DNA from: Gordionus sp. m RMFG-2023
Taxonomy: Eukaryota > Nematomorpha > Gordioida > Chordodea > Parachordodidae
DNA length: 64,000 nucleotides
Direction of reading: 5' to 3'
Assembly: GCF_954871325.1 (NCBI RefSeq)
Contig: NC_088775.1
Location: 31,659,561-31,723,560 of the forward strand
Of the stretch, positions 24,301-36,300 are shown in pieces. The position numbers and the translations under genes are program-made. Position 1 is the first letter of the stretch. Each line of letters opens with the position of its first letter. Under the pieces are notes generated by a model. It was not told where the DNA came from and ran no database searches. It saw only the letters and a list, made by a program, of their open reading frames with translations.

Positions 24301-27300
24301 CACACTCGTGTCCCAGTCATGATTGTTGTTCCTCAAGCTCTGTTGATTTATTTCACATACGTCGCTATTTCTATCACGGATTCCTATAGCAGCCCGAGAA
24401 TCGGTTTCCCGTCACCTATAAATAATTTGAATTAGGATTTCTCTTCAACACCCTTATGGTTAGACCTAATTAGTTTTTGCTTTCGGTTCTAGTTAAACCC
24501 AAAAATAAAATAAATAATTTATCTGCCTCAATTAAGGAGAGATTGTCCAATTTTGAAAATACCATTATTGATGAATTTACTTTATCTAACTCCGCTATAA
24601 ATTGATCTCTGAAAAATTAAACCTTGGAGATATTAACTGTGCTGCCCGAATTTTGACTTCTGATGATACTATTATTTCCTTATCAACGCTACTATTTTTC
24701 AACAACTTCTTCGAAACATTGGCGCCCCCTTTTAACATTCTCCCGCATGGCTTTTCTCCTATTCCCTTTACCTGTGATGAAGTTCCTATGTGCCTGATGT
24801 CCTTTAAAAAAGTGACGACAAGTGGTTTAGACGGGTTCAGACCAGGTTTTTTTTGCTGATTTTATCCAATGCTTTGATAATGGTTTTATTATCCCTTTAC
24901 TAAAATCATTAACCGATCTTTGCAATAATATCCTTAAACGCGAAGTTCCTCTTTGTATATGCCCTATTCTTTTTGGTGCACGTCTTGTTTCTTTAACCAA
25001 GCTGGATGGTCGTATTAGACCCATAGTCATAGGGCCATTTTTTCGTCGATTGGTAGCCAAGGTTATAGTAAATAGGATCCGGTCTAAGGCCAATTCCCTT
25101 CTATTTCCTTCACAGTTATGTTTTGGAATTAGAGTTGAGTGCGAAGTGGCATCACATGTAGCGTGTATTCTTATAAATATACACTGAGGTGGAAAAGGTT
25201 TTCTGCAAGTTAAACTTCAGAAATGCCTTCAACAGCATTCATAGGAGCTCATTTTTACCTTCTTTCTTAAATTTCTCCAAATATTGGAATTTCCTTAATT
25301 TCTATTATGGGTTTCCCTAATCGTACTCAAATTAGGGGAATTTTCCATATCGTCTGAAGAGGGGATTCAGCAAGGTGATTCATTAGGTCTCTTGCTCTTT
25401 ACTATTGATATTTAGGATTTGATCAAAAATTTAAAGCCTAAAGCCTGATTTAAAATTAGACTTAATTTATATTTCGACGTGGCTCTTTTAGCGGATCCTT
25501 ATTCAATGTTATGTCGGCCACCGAGTACGTTGAAATAGAAGCTTAGAAAATTGGTCTTTCCTTAAATATGAAAAATATGTGAAATATCTTCCCTCAACAA
25601 TAATGATTTTATCTCTCCCTCAGATTTTAAAATTATTCCGCACGAGGAATTCTGTCTGTTAGATTCTCCTATCGGCTTTTCAACTTCCCTTTGTCAAAAT
25701 TTTTTGACAATTTGATACAATCTCTTTTTAATTCGCTATAAAATCTTCCTCATCCAAGCATCAATTTTTTTTCTTCGCCAAAAAATGTTTTTTCTTACCT
25801 AAATTCTTGCACATCTTTAAATATTGCTCGGCTTTCCAATATAATACCCTCCTTAAGTCCTTCGAATTAAAATTTAAACATTTTTAGTCTTAAGTTTTCT
25901 GATTTTAATTGGTCATTTGCCTTTTTGCCTGCTTACCAGGGAGGACTTGGATTTTTATCCCCAAATTTAATGGCAATTGCTTGTTTTCTTTCTTCGCGGA
26001 TACCATTTAACTACTCTATTTCCTGGCTCATCGAGTTGAACGATCCATTTTTAACTTCAGCCAAACAATCTTAGCTTACTCTAGTTCTCCAGGATCCGAG
26101 CACCCCGTTTCCAGCCTTTTAAAGAGTTTTCTAGTTCCCATGCTTCAATGTGCATTTGAAAAACTTTGTGTCCCAATCTAACTACCCTTAAATTTCTCAG
26201 AAACGCAAAAAAAAATCCTAACGGCCATGAATGGGTAGAAGCGATCCCGAGTGGAAAAAAAGGAAATGTTACTCACAAACGATGAGTTTCAAATTGCCAT
26301 TGACCATAGGCTAATTGTCTTATCCCGTCTGTTGACATCTGTGCTGCCTGCAATAAGCAAGTTGATCCATTTTCTAGACATTGTTTCTCTTGTCTTAAAG
26401 TCAGTGGCCGTTTTTTGCGACATGACAATCTAAATAGATTGATCGGCAAATCTTTGATTTCGGCCGGTTCCCCCAATAGCCTGAAGCCTTTAGGTCTCCT
26501 AAATGAGGATGGTATGGGTCCCTATAGCATGTCTTTAACATCTTAGCTCGGCGGCAAAAGACTTGTGGATGTATCTGACCTCATTTCTCGCTAATGGAAA
26601 CGGTGACCTCTTGGGACTATAATAAATCAAAGGTCCCTAAATTCGTTTATTTTTATCCCTCTAATTTTTAGTATTTTGGGAAACCCCGGACCCCAATCCC
26701 TAAAGTTTTTAAATCAATTGGGTAAAAAAGTTTCAATCAAACCAAAAATTCAATTTGAAATCCTAAAAGGGAATTACAAATTTTTCTTCGAAACACTCTT
26801 TTTTCCCTCTTAATTCAACACACATTTCTTTTCTATTGATTGCTAAATTATATATTTTTTTATACAAAAATATTTCCTTGATAATAAATATACCGATTTT
26901 TATAATTTTTAATAATATTTTAAACTTATATGTTAAAATGGAATATCTTTATCATAGTTTTTATACATATCACTTATTTTATAATTATATTTTATTGAAT
27001 TCTTTTAAATCTCTTTTATTGTTAGCTTTAAATTTAAATATTCAGCAATGGTTGGATAATTTAATAATGTTTCTCTAATTTATTCAAAATAAGAAAATTT
27101 ATGGTAAATATCTCCCACCTCCAGATTTTTTAAATTCATATTCATTTTATAATTGTAATTTTCAATCAGGCTAAAAAGGAAGAATAGGAAGGGAATATAA
27201 CATTCATATATTTCTGCTCAAAGGTTAGGCTTATATTTTATTAATGACGCTACCATCGGCCCTAGCCAGAACTCTCGGCTAACGTTAACCTTGGCGAGCT

Positions 27301-30300
27301 AAACCGAGTAAGGCCTTACTATATTCTATTTATAAAACAGATTAATCAACTAAATGCTTTAAAGAAAATACTAATAAATAATAGTATTAGGTTATAGGTA
27401 GTTTATTTAAATTTCACTCATATTGAATAGATGGCAATAAATTAGAAAACTAATTTTATACGTATTTACAATGTTGTTAGGTCTAAGTTTGAATGGTGTG
27501 CGATAGAGCTCTACAAATGTTTTAATTTACCTTTTAGTTCAAGAAATGAAAATAGTGAGTTGGCGCCTTTCTATATAAATAAAACTAATAACCAGGCGTG
27601 TACGCAGGAATTTGGTCTGGGGGGGGATAATTAAATTTTTTAAGAAATATTATTGTTATTTAAAAATATTAAGCATAAATTTATTAAGACTAATATCTTT
27701 TCTAATACACAATTATAAATTAATGTGAATTACAAAAATTATATATATAAACCGGTATTGAAAAACTATAAAATAAATGTGAATTATAAAATATAAAGTG
27801 AATATAACCACGATATGAATCACTTAAATGACCCAAAATTGAAATTATAAAATATAAAAAATTTAAATGTTGGAAATATAAATTAGTACACAAAAAATTA
27901 GGAATAATAGTATTTTGTATGTTTTGAGCTAATTTTTTAATTATCTATCCTTGCTAGGCGTTAAATGCCTATGAATATTCAAAAGATCCAAATCATTCAA
28001 TCCACTTTCGTTGTTTAATAGGTTTTTTCAGAGACTTGCATTTTTTAAACATACCCGAGCCGTGCCCGAAATTTTTTTTAAAAAAACACCCGGGCTCGAG
28101 CTGTATATTTTAAAACCAAATATTTGAAATCGCCATTATTAGCTATAAAAATCAAAAATTTATATAATTTATTTTCAAAAAAACCGGGCCGGGCCTAAAT
28201 TTTTTTTTAAAGAAAGCCGAGCCGAGTCTGAAATTTTTTTTAAAAAAACCGGGCCGAAAAAATTTTTTTAAAAAAATTCGGGCCGTGCCCTTCAAATGGT
28301 ATTTCTGCAGGGTTCTGTTATTCTTCTTAAAAAAGAGAATTAGTTTACTAATGGGAAGAGTTGCTAATATATATAAACCCTTTTAAAACATTGGGAATAT
28401 AATTTAAATGTGTTTGAAATGTAAAGCATCCATTGCATTTTTTGGGACTATATCAACCATAGTTAATTTTATAGTTATTCAGCTAATAAGGCATCATAAG
28501 ATACTTTATCTTCATGATAAAAATCTAACAAATATTTTTTTTTCTATCAACATCTGAAAAAGGTTGGTAAGGCTTTTGTGGAAGTAATATCTGCAGATTG
28601 GTAAGTGCTGCATGATGAATTAAAAACCATTCATCATTTATGTTATAAATTTATCTAAAAGAGGAGACATTTGTTTTATAATACTCTTCTACTGATCCTA
28701 TTAATATTTTGACGATGAGCTTGCTTATCGAGGGGGGGCAATATTAAACACGTATAACTCTGCTTTTGACTCAACAAAATATGAAATTCTTCATCAACAT
28801 TAGCTCTAATTTCCTTGAGTTCTAATAAAATGCTCTCCGCTATTCTCATTTTCTTAATCAAGTCAATGTCATGTTTTTGAAAAGTAATACTTAAAATAGT
28901 TGTATAATTAAATAATACATTCTAATGAGAAAAAAATTTGGAATAAGTATTGAATCCAATAATTTTCTTGCTTCTGAGGAAATATTTCTTTCAAGCCATT
29001 GTGATACTTCAGTAATAGCATTAATAATCGGCTCTTCTAACTGCTTGATGGCGGAGACTCGATCTCGTTGGAAATTTCTTTCTCCCTGTTGGACAAGGAG
29101 TTTCAGAGATAATTATTATTTGACTAGAAATTTAGATAAATAATACGCCACTAAAATTTGAAAATAATAGGTAAATATTACGCCAAGGAAAACTTTCGAA
29201 ATTAATTGACAAATAACTTAGTAGATGAATGTGATAAATAAATGTAATTAAATATATATATATGAGATAGGAATAAATATTAACAAATATTTAATTAATA
29301 TTAACAATAATATTTTTGAAAAATATAATCCGGCATCTGCATTTTTTGGCTTTGGAGGGGAGGGGGGGGATTTCAAATAATTAATTTTTTTTATAAAATT
29401 GTGACAGAATTTTTTTCAATTTTTATTCCACTATTATTAATGTTGTTAAATGATGGGTTTAAAACGACTTCGACTCAGGGCTGCGGTGGAAAAAATACAT
29501 CAAACTCAACCCAACCAAATAGGTCGATCTGGTTGACCAAATTTTTTGACACAAGAACTGATCCGGGCATCAACTAAATATTATATTATGTTGTTTTATA
29601 TATTTGTATGTTTTTATGGTATTTTCTTTCATGAAATATAAGCAGTAAAATTAAAAATTTGGATTATGTGAGGTTCTGGGCTCAAAAGTTTAAAAATATT
29701 TCGGACCGAGCTCAGGCCTAAAATTTAAAAAAAATAAACAAGTTTCCTTTATAGATATAAAAAACTTAATAATTTAGAATTTAAAAAAAAATCAATTTTA
29801 CAGCAACTATTTAAATTTAAACTCTTGCAATGATTCAAACAGCCTTTTTTAAAATGGTGTAAGGAAACTAAGAATAAACCAATATACAAACTCTATAAAG
29901 AGGTTTGTTGTAAGACCAAAATAATATCATGCAAAATAAAGAAGGAAAATAATTGTTTACGTTTTCCAATATCATTTCTTCATCGTCCACTAACTCTTTT
30001 CCTGCGTCATAATCGATATCGTCTTCGTGATCTATGATGCGCCAGATTTTGATGGTTCGGTCTGTCGAACCGCTAACTACCGTTATAATTCTCTGCCTAT
30101 CTGGACCGACAGAAACCGCCATCTCCGAGCTCCAAACTCCACCTGTGTGGCCTGTTAAAGTAGCCAAGCAACGCCCTTCCTTGTAAAGAGGATGAGGAGC
30201 CGACGGTGTCAGGTTCAAATTGGCGGGATGGATTGATGGGGTGAAGCCTAGATGAGGGGAAGGAGCAGAAGGGTTATTGTCGGAAAGCGAGGGAAAGGAA

Positions 30301-33300
30301 GTAGGGGTGGGGCCGCGGGGATAAGAAACAGACCAGACGCGCAAGGTGTTGTCATCGGACCCACTAACAACATAACGGCCGTCGAATTGAAGGCAAGTTA
30401 TCACGTGATCGTCATGACCTTTCAAGACCTGTGCAATGTTGTTTGAAAATAATTATATTTTGGATGGCTAGAAAATATTTTAAGATAATTGATCAATATA
30501 CTTGTTAGAATTTAGGAGAGTTGCTGGTTGGCCTATTGGTGTGTTCTCAAATTTTGCAATTCGAGATTATCAAAGTTATGACTCAAACGATAAACAAACT
30601 GGAAACGTTAATTTTTTTAGATCTTAAGACAAATAGGATAGCATTTAATTTAACATATTATTATAAAATGGATTGAGTTAATTAGTATAACTCCAACAAA
30701 AATTTAAGCGGTGGTTTGAGTTCTCCAATTCCAATAACCAAAAATAATCGTTGGACTCGGTCTCAAGAATAAATTTGAATTTTTTTTTATAGAGTCCCAC
30801 AAATAGAAGCCCAATAGAACACACTATAAGAAATATTTTAAAATATCGACCTCTATTTTTTTGAATATCGGGTTGGGCTTAAAAAATATTTCATAATAAT
30901 TTCGCTAGGGTCTGAAATATGTTTGTAAATTGTAAATATCGTATTCCCCTACCCCAGTATTAGAGAATATTTCTTAATCATTGTAAATATAAAAATAAGT
31001 ATAGAATTTAAAAATTAGGAGACCCTTACTTTGACGCGCGTAATGGGTCGCTTACGCCAATTGACTTCTATTTTTTTGTCACGAATGTATACGTTTTTCC
31101 AATGTGTGTCAACCATTTCACTAACTAATAATTAAAAAAAAAATTTTGAGAAGAAAATTATTAAATAAATATTAGAAAAATATTAGGTGTAGGTCAATGT
31201 AGACGTCTTAGAAACCTAAAAATATGGCTTATGTTGTGAATTTGACCAGTTATTTTTTCTATAAGTTAATCTATAAAACAGTTTTGTGATTGATGTCCAA
31301 TATTTTGGGAGAGCTTGTTAAGTAATGTCTCTAAGAAGGAGTTTACCTTGGGTTGGTAGGTTAAAAAGGTTCAATAATTAGACATTTAACCATGGGTAGG
31401 TGGGCTGAACAAGTTTTAAAATAATAGACGGCGGGTAACTTTTTTAAAACAAGGAAGGGTTAACCTCGCTTATTGAAGACCTCTAATAAGAGGCAAGAAA
31501 AACATTACTATGATCGTCACACAAAAGATTGATCTAATAGTAGCTTAAATCATATAAATATAAATATCACGGTAAATCATTAATACCATCTGTCCCCACA
31601 CATTTTTCTTTGTAGCCATTCATAGTGACAGAGCGGTAGGAAGAATTCGAAAAATTGGAAGATATTGGCAAATTGACGTTCGAAGATATGTTTAACTCAC
31701 GGCATTTTTCCCGCCAAAGTAAATTATCGTGCGCCAACACTCGCCATTTACGGCATGTAGCTGCGGATCTGAGAAGGTCATCAGCCGATAGATAAGATAA
31801 AACGTAAAGCGCCAACTTGCGAGAAAGAAGATATATATCAATTTTTTAAAATTGTTATAAAGGTTCTAATTGTTCTATTTATGTTGTTAAATTTTTATCC
31901 ATAAATTTTTTATTAAAATAGTCTGTTCTTTGGATTATAATGAAATTTGCACGACTATGTTCGAAATTATTCATAAAGATTGCTATTACATTATAATTTT
32001 AAAATTTATTATAGTTATTGATGTGTATTAAATTGTTGTTTTTTGTTATTTTTTGTAAAATGTTTATTTTTATTATTATTATATATTTTGAGATTTAATT
32101 TGAGATTAATTTGAATAATAATGGCTGATTTTTGATTTTTTACATTACAAAATAAAAGAATAAGAAAAACTCGTTTACTATTAAAATACATTACATAAAT
32201 GGCGCAGTCTATAAAAAGTCTAACGGATTCAAACCTGTGTTACAAAGATTGGTACAACTTATTTCAAGAATTTAAAAACACACCAAGTTTAACATCATCA
32301 CAAGAAAAATCTGTGTTATTAACAACAATAGGGTGTGATACGTACAAAATACTAGTAAATTTATGTGCACCTGATAGTCCGGGAAACAAAGAGGTATTAG
32401 AAATACATAATATTTTAATCAAGCATTTTCATCCTAAACCTAATATAGAAAGATATAATTTTTATCAATATAATCAACAAAATTATGAAAAACTAATAGA
32501 CTATATACAAAATCTAAGAAAATTAGCAACGACGTGATTTTGGGGAATATTTAAATACTGCATTAAGTGATAAATTTATATTCGGAATAAAAAAATCCAA
32601 AAATTTTACAAAGATCCGAAGACGATATAGACATAAATAAAGCTATTCAGATAGCTACTGCAGTAGAAACAGCAATAAAAAAAAAAAAAGATGAAACTAA
32701 AATCGATCATTTAGAAGAGGAACATAATGATAATATAAATAAAATTAAAAAAGTTAATAATGATAAACAAACAAAATCATATAATACTAATGATAATGAT
32801 AAACAATCAAAATCATATAATAATTATAATGCGAGCTACAAAAAACCAAATCCATGCCACTCCTGGAAATTTGTTTTTTCAAGAATGCCACTTGTTATAA
32901 ATGCAACAAAATTGGACACATTGCTCGAGTCTGTAGAAAAGAAATAGTGAATTTTATTAATAATAAAACAAACGAATATAATCCAGAATTTTGGGTGGAT
33001 GTCAAAATAAACAACAGCGATATAAGAATGGAATTGGATACTGGAGCTGGAATCATAACGAAATAGATTGGAAAAATAAACTTAATCATCCTGAATTAAC
33101 AAATTGCATGCTAAAACTTAAAAGTTATACAGGAACCAATATACCACTATTAGGTCAAACTGTAGTAAAAGTACAATATAAAGGGCGAACATTAGAACTA
33201 CCTCTCATAATTACAAAAGGATATACCAAAAATCTAATTGGAAGAAATTGGATAATTAAATTTCCCAAAATGACTGAATTACCTGAAAGGACCATACAAA

Positions 33301-36300
33301 TAAATAATATTAATATACAAAATGAATTTCCTCAATTATTTACCAGAATTAGGCTGCTTGAGAGATTATAAGGCACAAATATATATGAAAAACGAGAAAC
33401 CAATTTTCTGTAAATCACGTCCCGTACCATACGCATTAAAAGATAAAGTTGAAGAAGATTTAAATAGATTGCAAAAAATAGGAGTACTAGAGAAAATTGA
33501 TATTCAGTTAATGCATCACCCATAGTAATTGTTCAAAAGAAAGATAAAACATTAAGAATTTGCGATTTTAAAAGAACTATAAATCAAAATATTAATATTA
33601 TATCCAATACCAAGAATCCAAGATTTATTAGCCAATTTGCAATATGGAGAGGAATTTTCAATATTGGATCTCTCAGATGCCTATTTCCAAATTAAAGTGG
33701 AGGAAGAGTCTCAAAAATATCTTGTAATCAATACGCATAGAGGATTATTTAAATATAGACTACCTTTTAATATATCGTCTTCTCCAGCAATATTTCAACG
33801 AGCCATCGAGAATTTATTAAAGGGTTTTGAAGGAGTAGCTTGTTATTTAGATGATATTATAATAACCGGGAAAAATAGAGAGAAACACGAAACAAATTTA
33901 AAAAAGGTACTAAAATGTCTAGATGAAAATGGAATCAAGCTAAAAATAGAAAAATGTAAATTTTTCAAACAAAATGTCGAATACTTAGGACACAATATTT
34001 CAAAAAATGGAATTACAACTACCGAAAAAATACCGAGGCAGTAAAAAATGCACCAGAACCAACAAATTTGAAACAATTACAGTCATTTCTAAGATCAGCA
34101 ACATACTATTCTAAATTTATTTCGAATTTTGCAGCCAAAGCCAAACCATTATACAAATTATTAGAAAAAGCAGTTGTTTGGAAATGGACTAATGAATGCA
34201 AAGATACGTATAAAAAAATAAAGCAAGAAATAAGTAGTACTCCAATATTACAACATTATGATCCAAAATTACCCATTATATTAGCAACTGATGCATCATT
34301 TATAGGAATTGGGGCAGTAATATCACATATAGAAGGGGGTAAGGAGAGACCAATTGCATTCGTCTCAAGAACACTAAATGCAGCTGAAAAAAATTATAGC
34401 GAAATTGAAAGAGAAGCACTTCATATTCAAGGTTACAAAATTCAAAGAATTTATATATGGAAAAAAATTCACATTACAAACAGATCACAAGCCATTAATG
34501 GTTTTATTTTATCCAAGAAAAGATATACCCACAACATCAACTGCCCGAATACAAAGGTGGGCTTTATTATTAGCCGGTTATCAATATGAAATAGAAGTCA
34601 AAAGTAGTAGACAAATAACAAATGCTGACATGCTATCTATATTACCCCTAAAGGGAACTTCAATATCAAAAGAAGAAGCGCTAGATCAAATACAGATGGG
34701 AGAAACACCTTTAAATGCAAGCGAAATTGAAAGAGAAACAATGCGAGATGATATACTTTCTAAAGTATACAGATATACAATAGATGGATGGCCAATAAAG
34801 TATGATGCATGTTTAAAGGAGTATAGCCAAAGGAGAGAGGAAATTACAACTGAGAGAGGTTGATTATTATGGAGAACGAAAATGATAATACCACAACAAT
34901 ACCGAAACAACGTGTTGGACATGATACATCAAGGACATATCGGAATGGTAAAAATGAAGATGAGAGCACGACAATACGCGTGGTGGCCTAATATAAACCA
35001 AGATATAGAAACCTGGGTCAAAAAATGTAGAGAATGCCAGGAACAACACGATATGCCTCAAATGACAGAAACTCAAAATTGGCCAAAACCACCAAAAGCA
35101 TGGACCGATTACATATTTATTATGCTGGACCATTTCAAAATCATTATTGGTTGGTAGTGATAGATGCTAGCAGTCGCTGGCCAGAAATAGTTATCATGAC
35201 TAGCACTACGACCGAAAGCACGATAAAAAAATTAAGAAATATTTTTGCAAGATTCGGATTTCCCAAAATAATCGTTTCTGATAACGGACCCCAATTTAGC
35301 AGCAAAGATTTCAATGATTTTTGTGAAAAAAAACGGAATACAATTATTGCACGAAAGTCCTTACCATCCTCAGACAAACGGCATGGCCGAACGTTTAGTT
35401 CGAACTTTTAGAAAAGAAACGAGAGGGATTTGGGTCATTCCACGTCAAATCGACCAAAAAAACGCGATTTTCGGACGACCATCTTTAAAATAAACGAAAC
35501 TTGGCATGATAGTTATTTATTTTGTATATTTTAGTAAATTCTAAATTTTAGAGTGCTAACTTAACCAAATCCAAAGATATACGCCTTCAAAGTAGAGAAT
35601 CGCATAATGCGTGATTTCTTAAATCTTGTTTTTCTTAAAAAATAGTTAAGATAAAATTACAAATAATATATCATTTTATAGCCCTTAAAATTTTACATTG
35701 GAAAATATTAAAAAAAAATTAAAAAATTTTAAGTGTTTTTGTATTTCCGGTAAAAATAAAAATTAAACATTCCTGGGAAGGGATATTTTTTTGGTGTTGA
35801 TACTCTCTAAAAATGTTTATTACCTTTATATTAAACTATTTAATGAAAAATTTCGATAGCCATTTTTGTTTTTTTAAATTTATTAAAATTTTTATTATTT
35901 TTATAAATAAAAAAGGATAAAATAGATGGCGTTATATTAATTTTAATAATAATATAAGGAATGACGTAACATAGGTGGATTTTTTTCTAAAAAAATTTAA
36001 AAATTCTTGAGAAGATTTTGTTATTGTTTCCAGATTACTTCTATCAACAGACACCCACTGTTTAAAGGATATATGATCTATGTCATTTTGGGCAAATACA
36101 ACATCTAATTGTTTTTTAATTGAGAATGTGTCTGGACAATAGTTACAATCTCCTAAATAACAAATAGGGAGTGCGATTGCATATTGTTTGAGCTAAAATA
36201 TTTTTATAGTTATGTAATGTATATTCTGGCATAGCTAATAGTTTTGCCAAATTAGCATCTACAAACATAAGCTTAAAATTTTGATTAATTACACAAACAC

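Larger units (their letters stand above)
27593..29370 (-). mobile_element. ZMYM/DUF4371-type hAT transposon, copy 1 (one end lost)
   Basis: Starts with CAGGCGTGTACGCAG (27593), the terminus shared with copy 2 at 60526-62389, and runs collinear with it in inverse orientation to about 29370 (GGCATCTGCATTTTTTGGC near 29335). The outer terminus on that side is missing. It carries a nested GGCCCGG element (28030-28316) at the same place as copy 2. It lies in the FBXW7 intron. Confidence 0.88.

Noticed and set aside
26836-27078. 80-codon frame rich in Ile, Asn, Tyr and Leu
   Set aside because: The composition is what random A+T-rich DNA gives; no splice context or motif.
30252-30446. 64-codon plus-strand frame
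   Set aside because: Shadow of FBXW7 exon 7 on the opposite strand.
31587-31815. F-box exon read as a free-standing small protein
   Set aside because: The apparent start is a TTG directly after a strong splice acceptor; it continues the SLLPKE of the 40737-40871 exon in frame.
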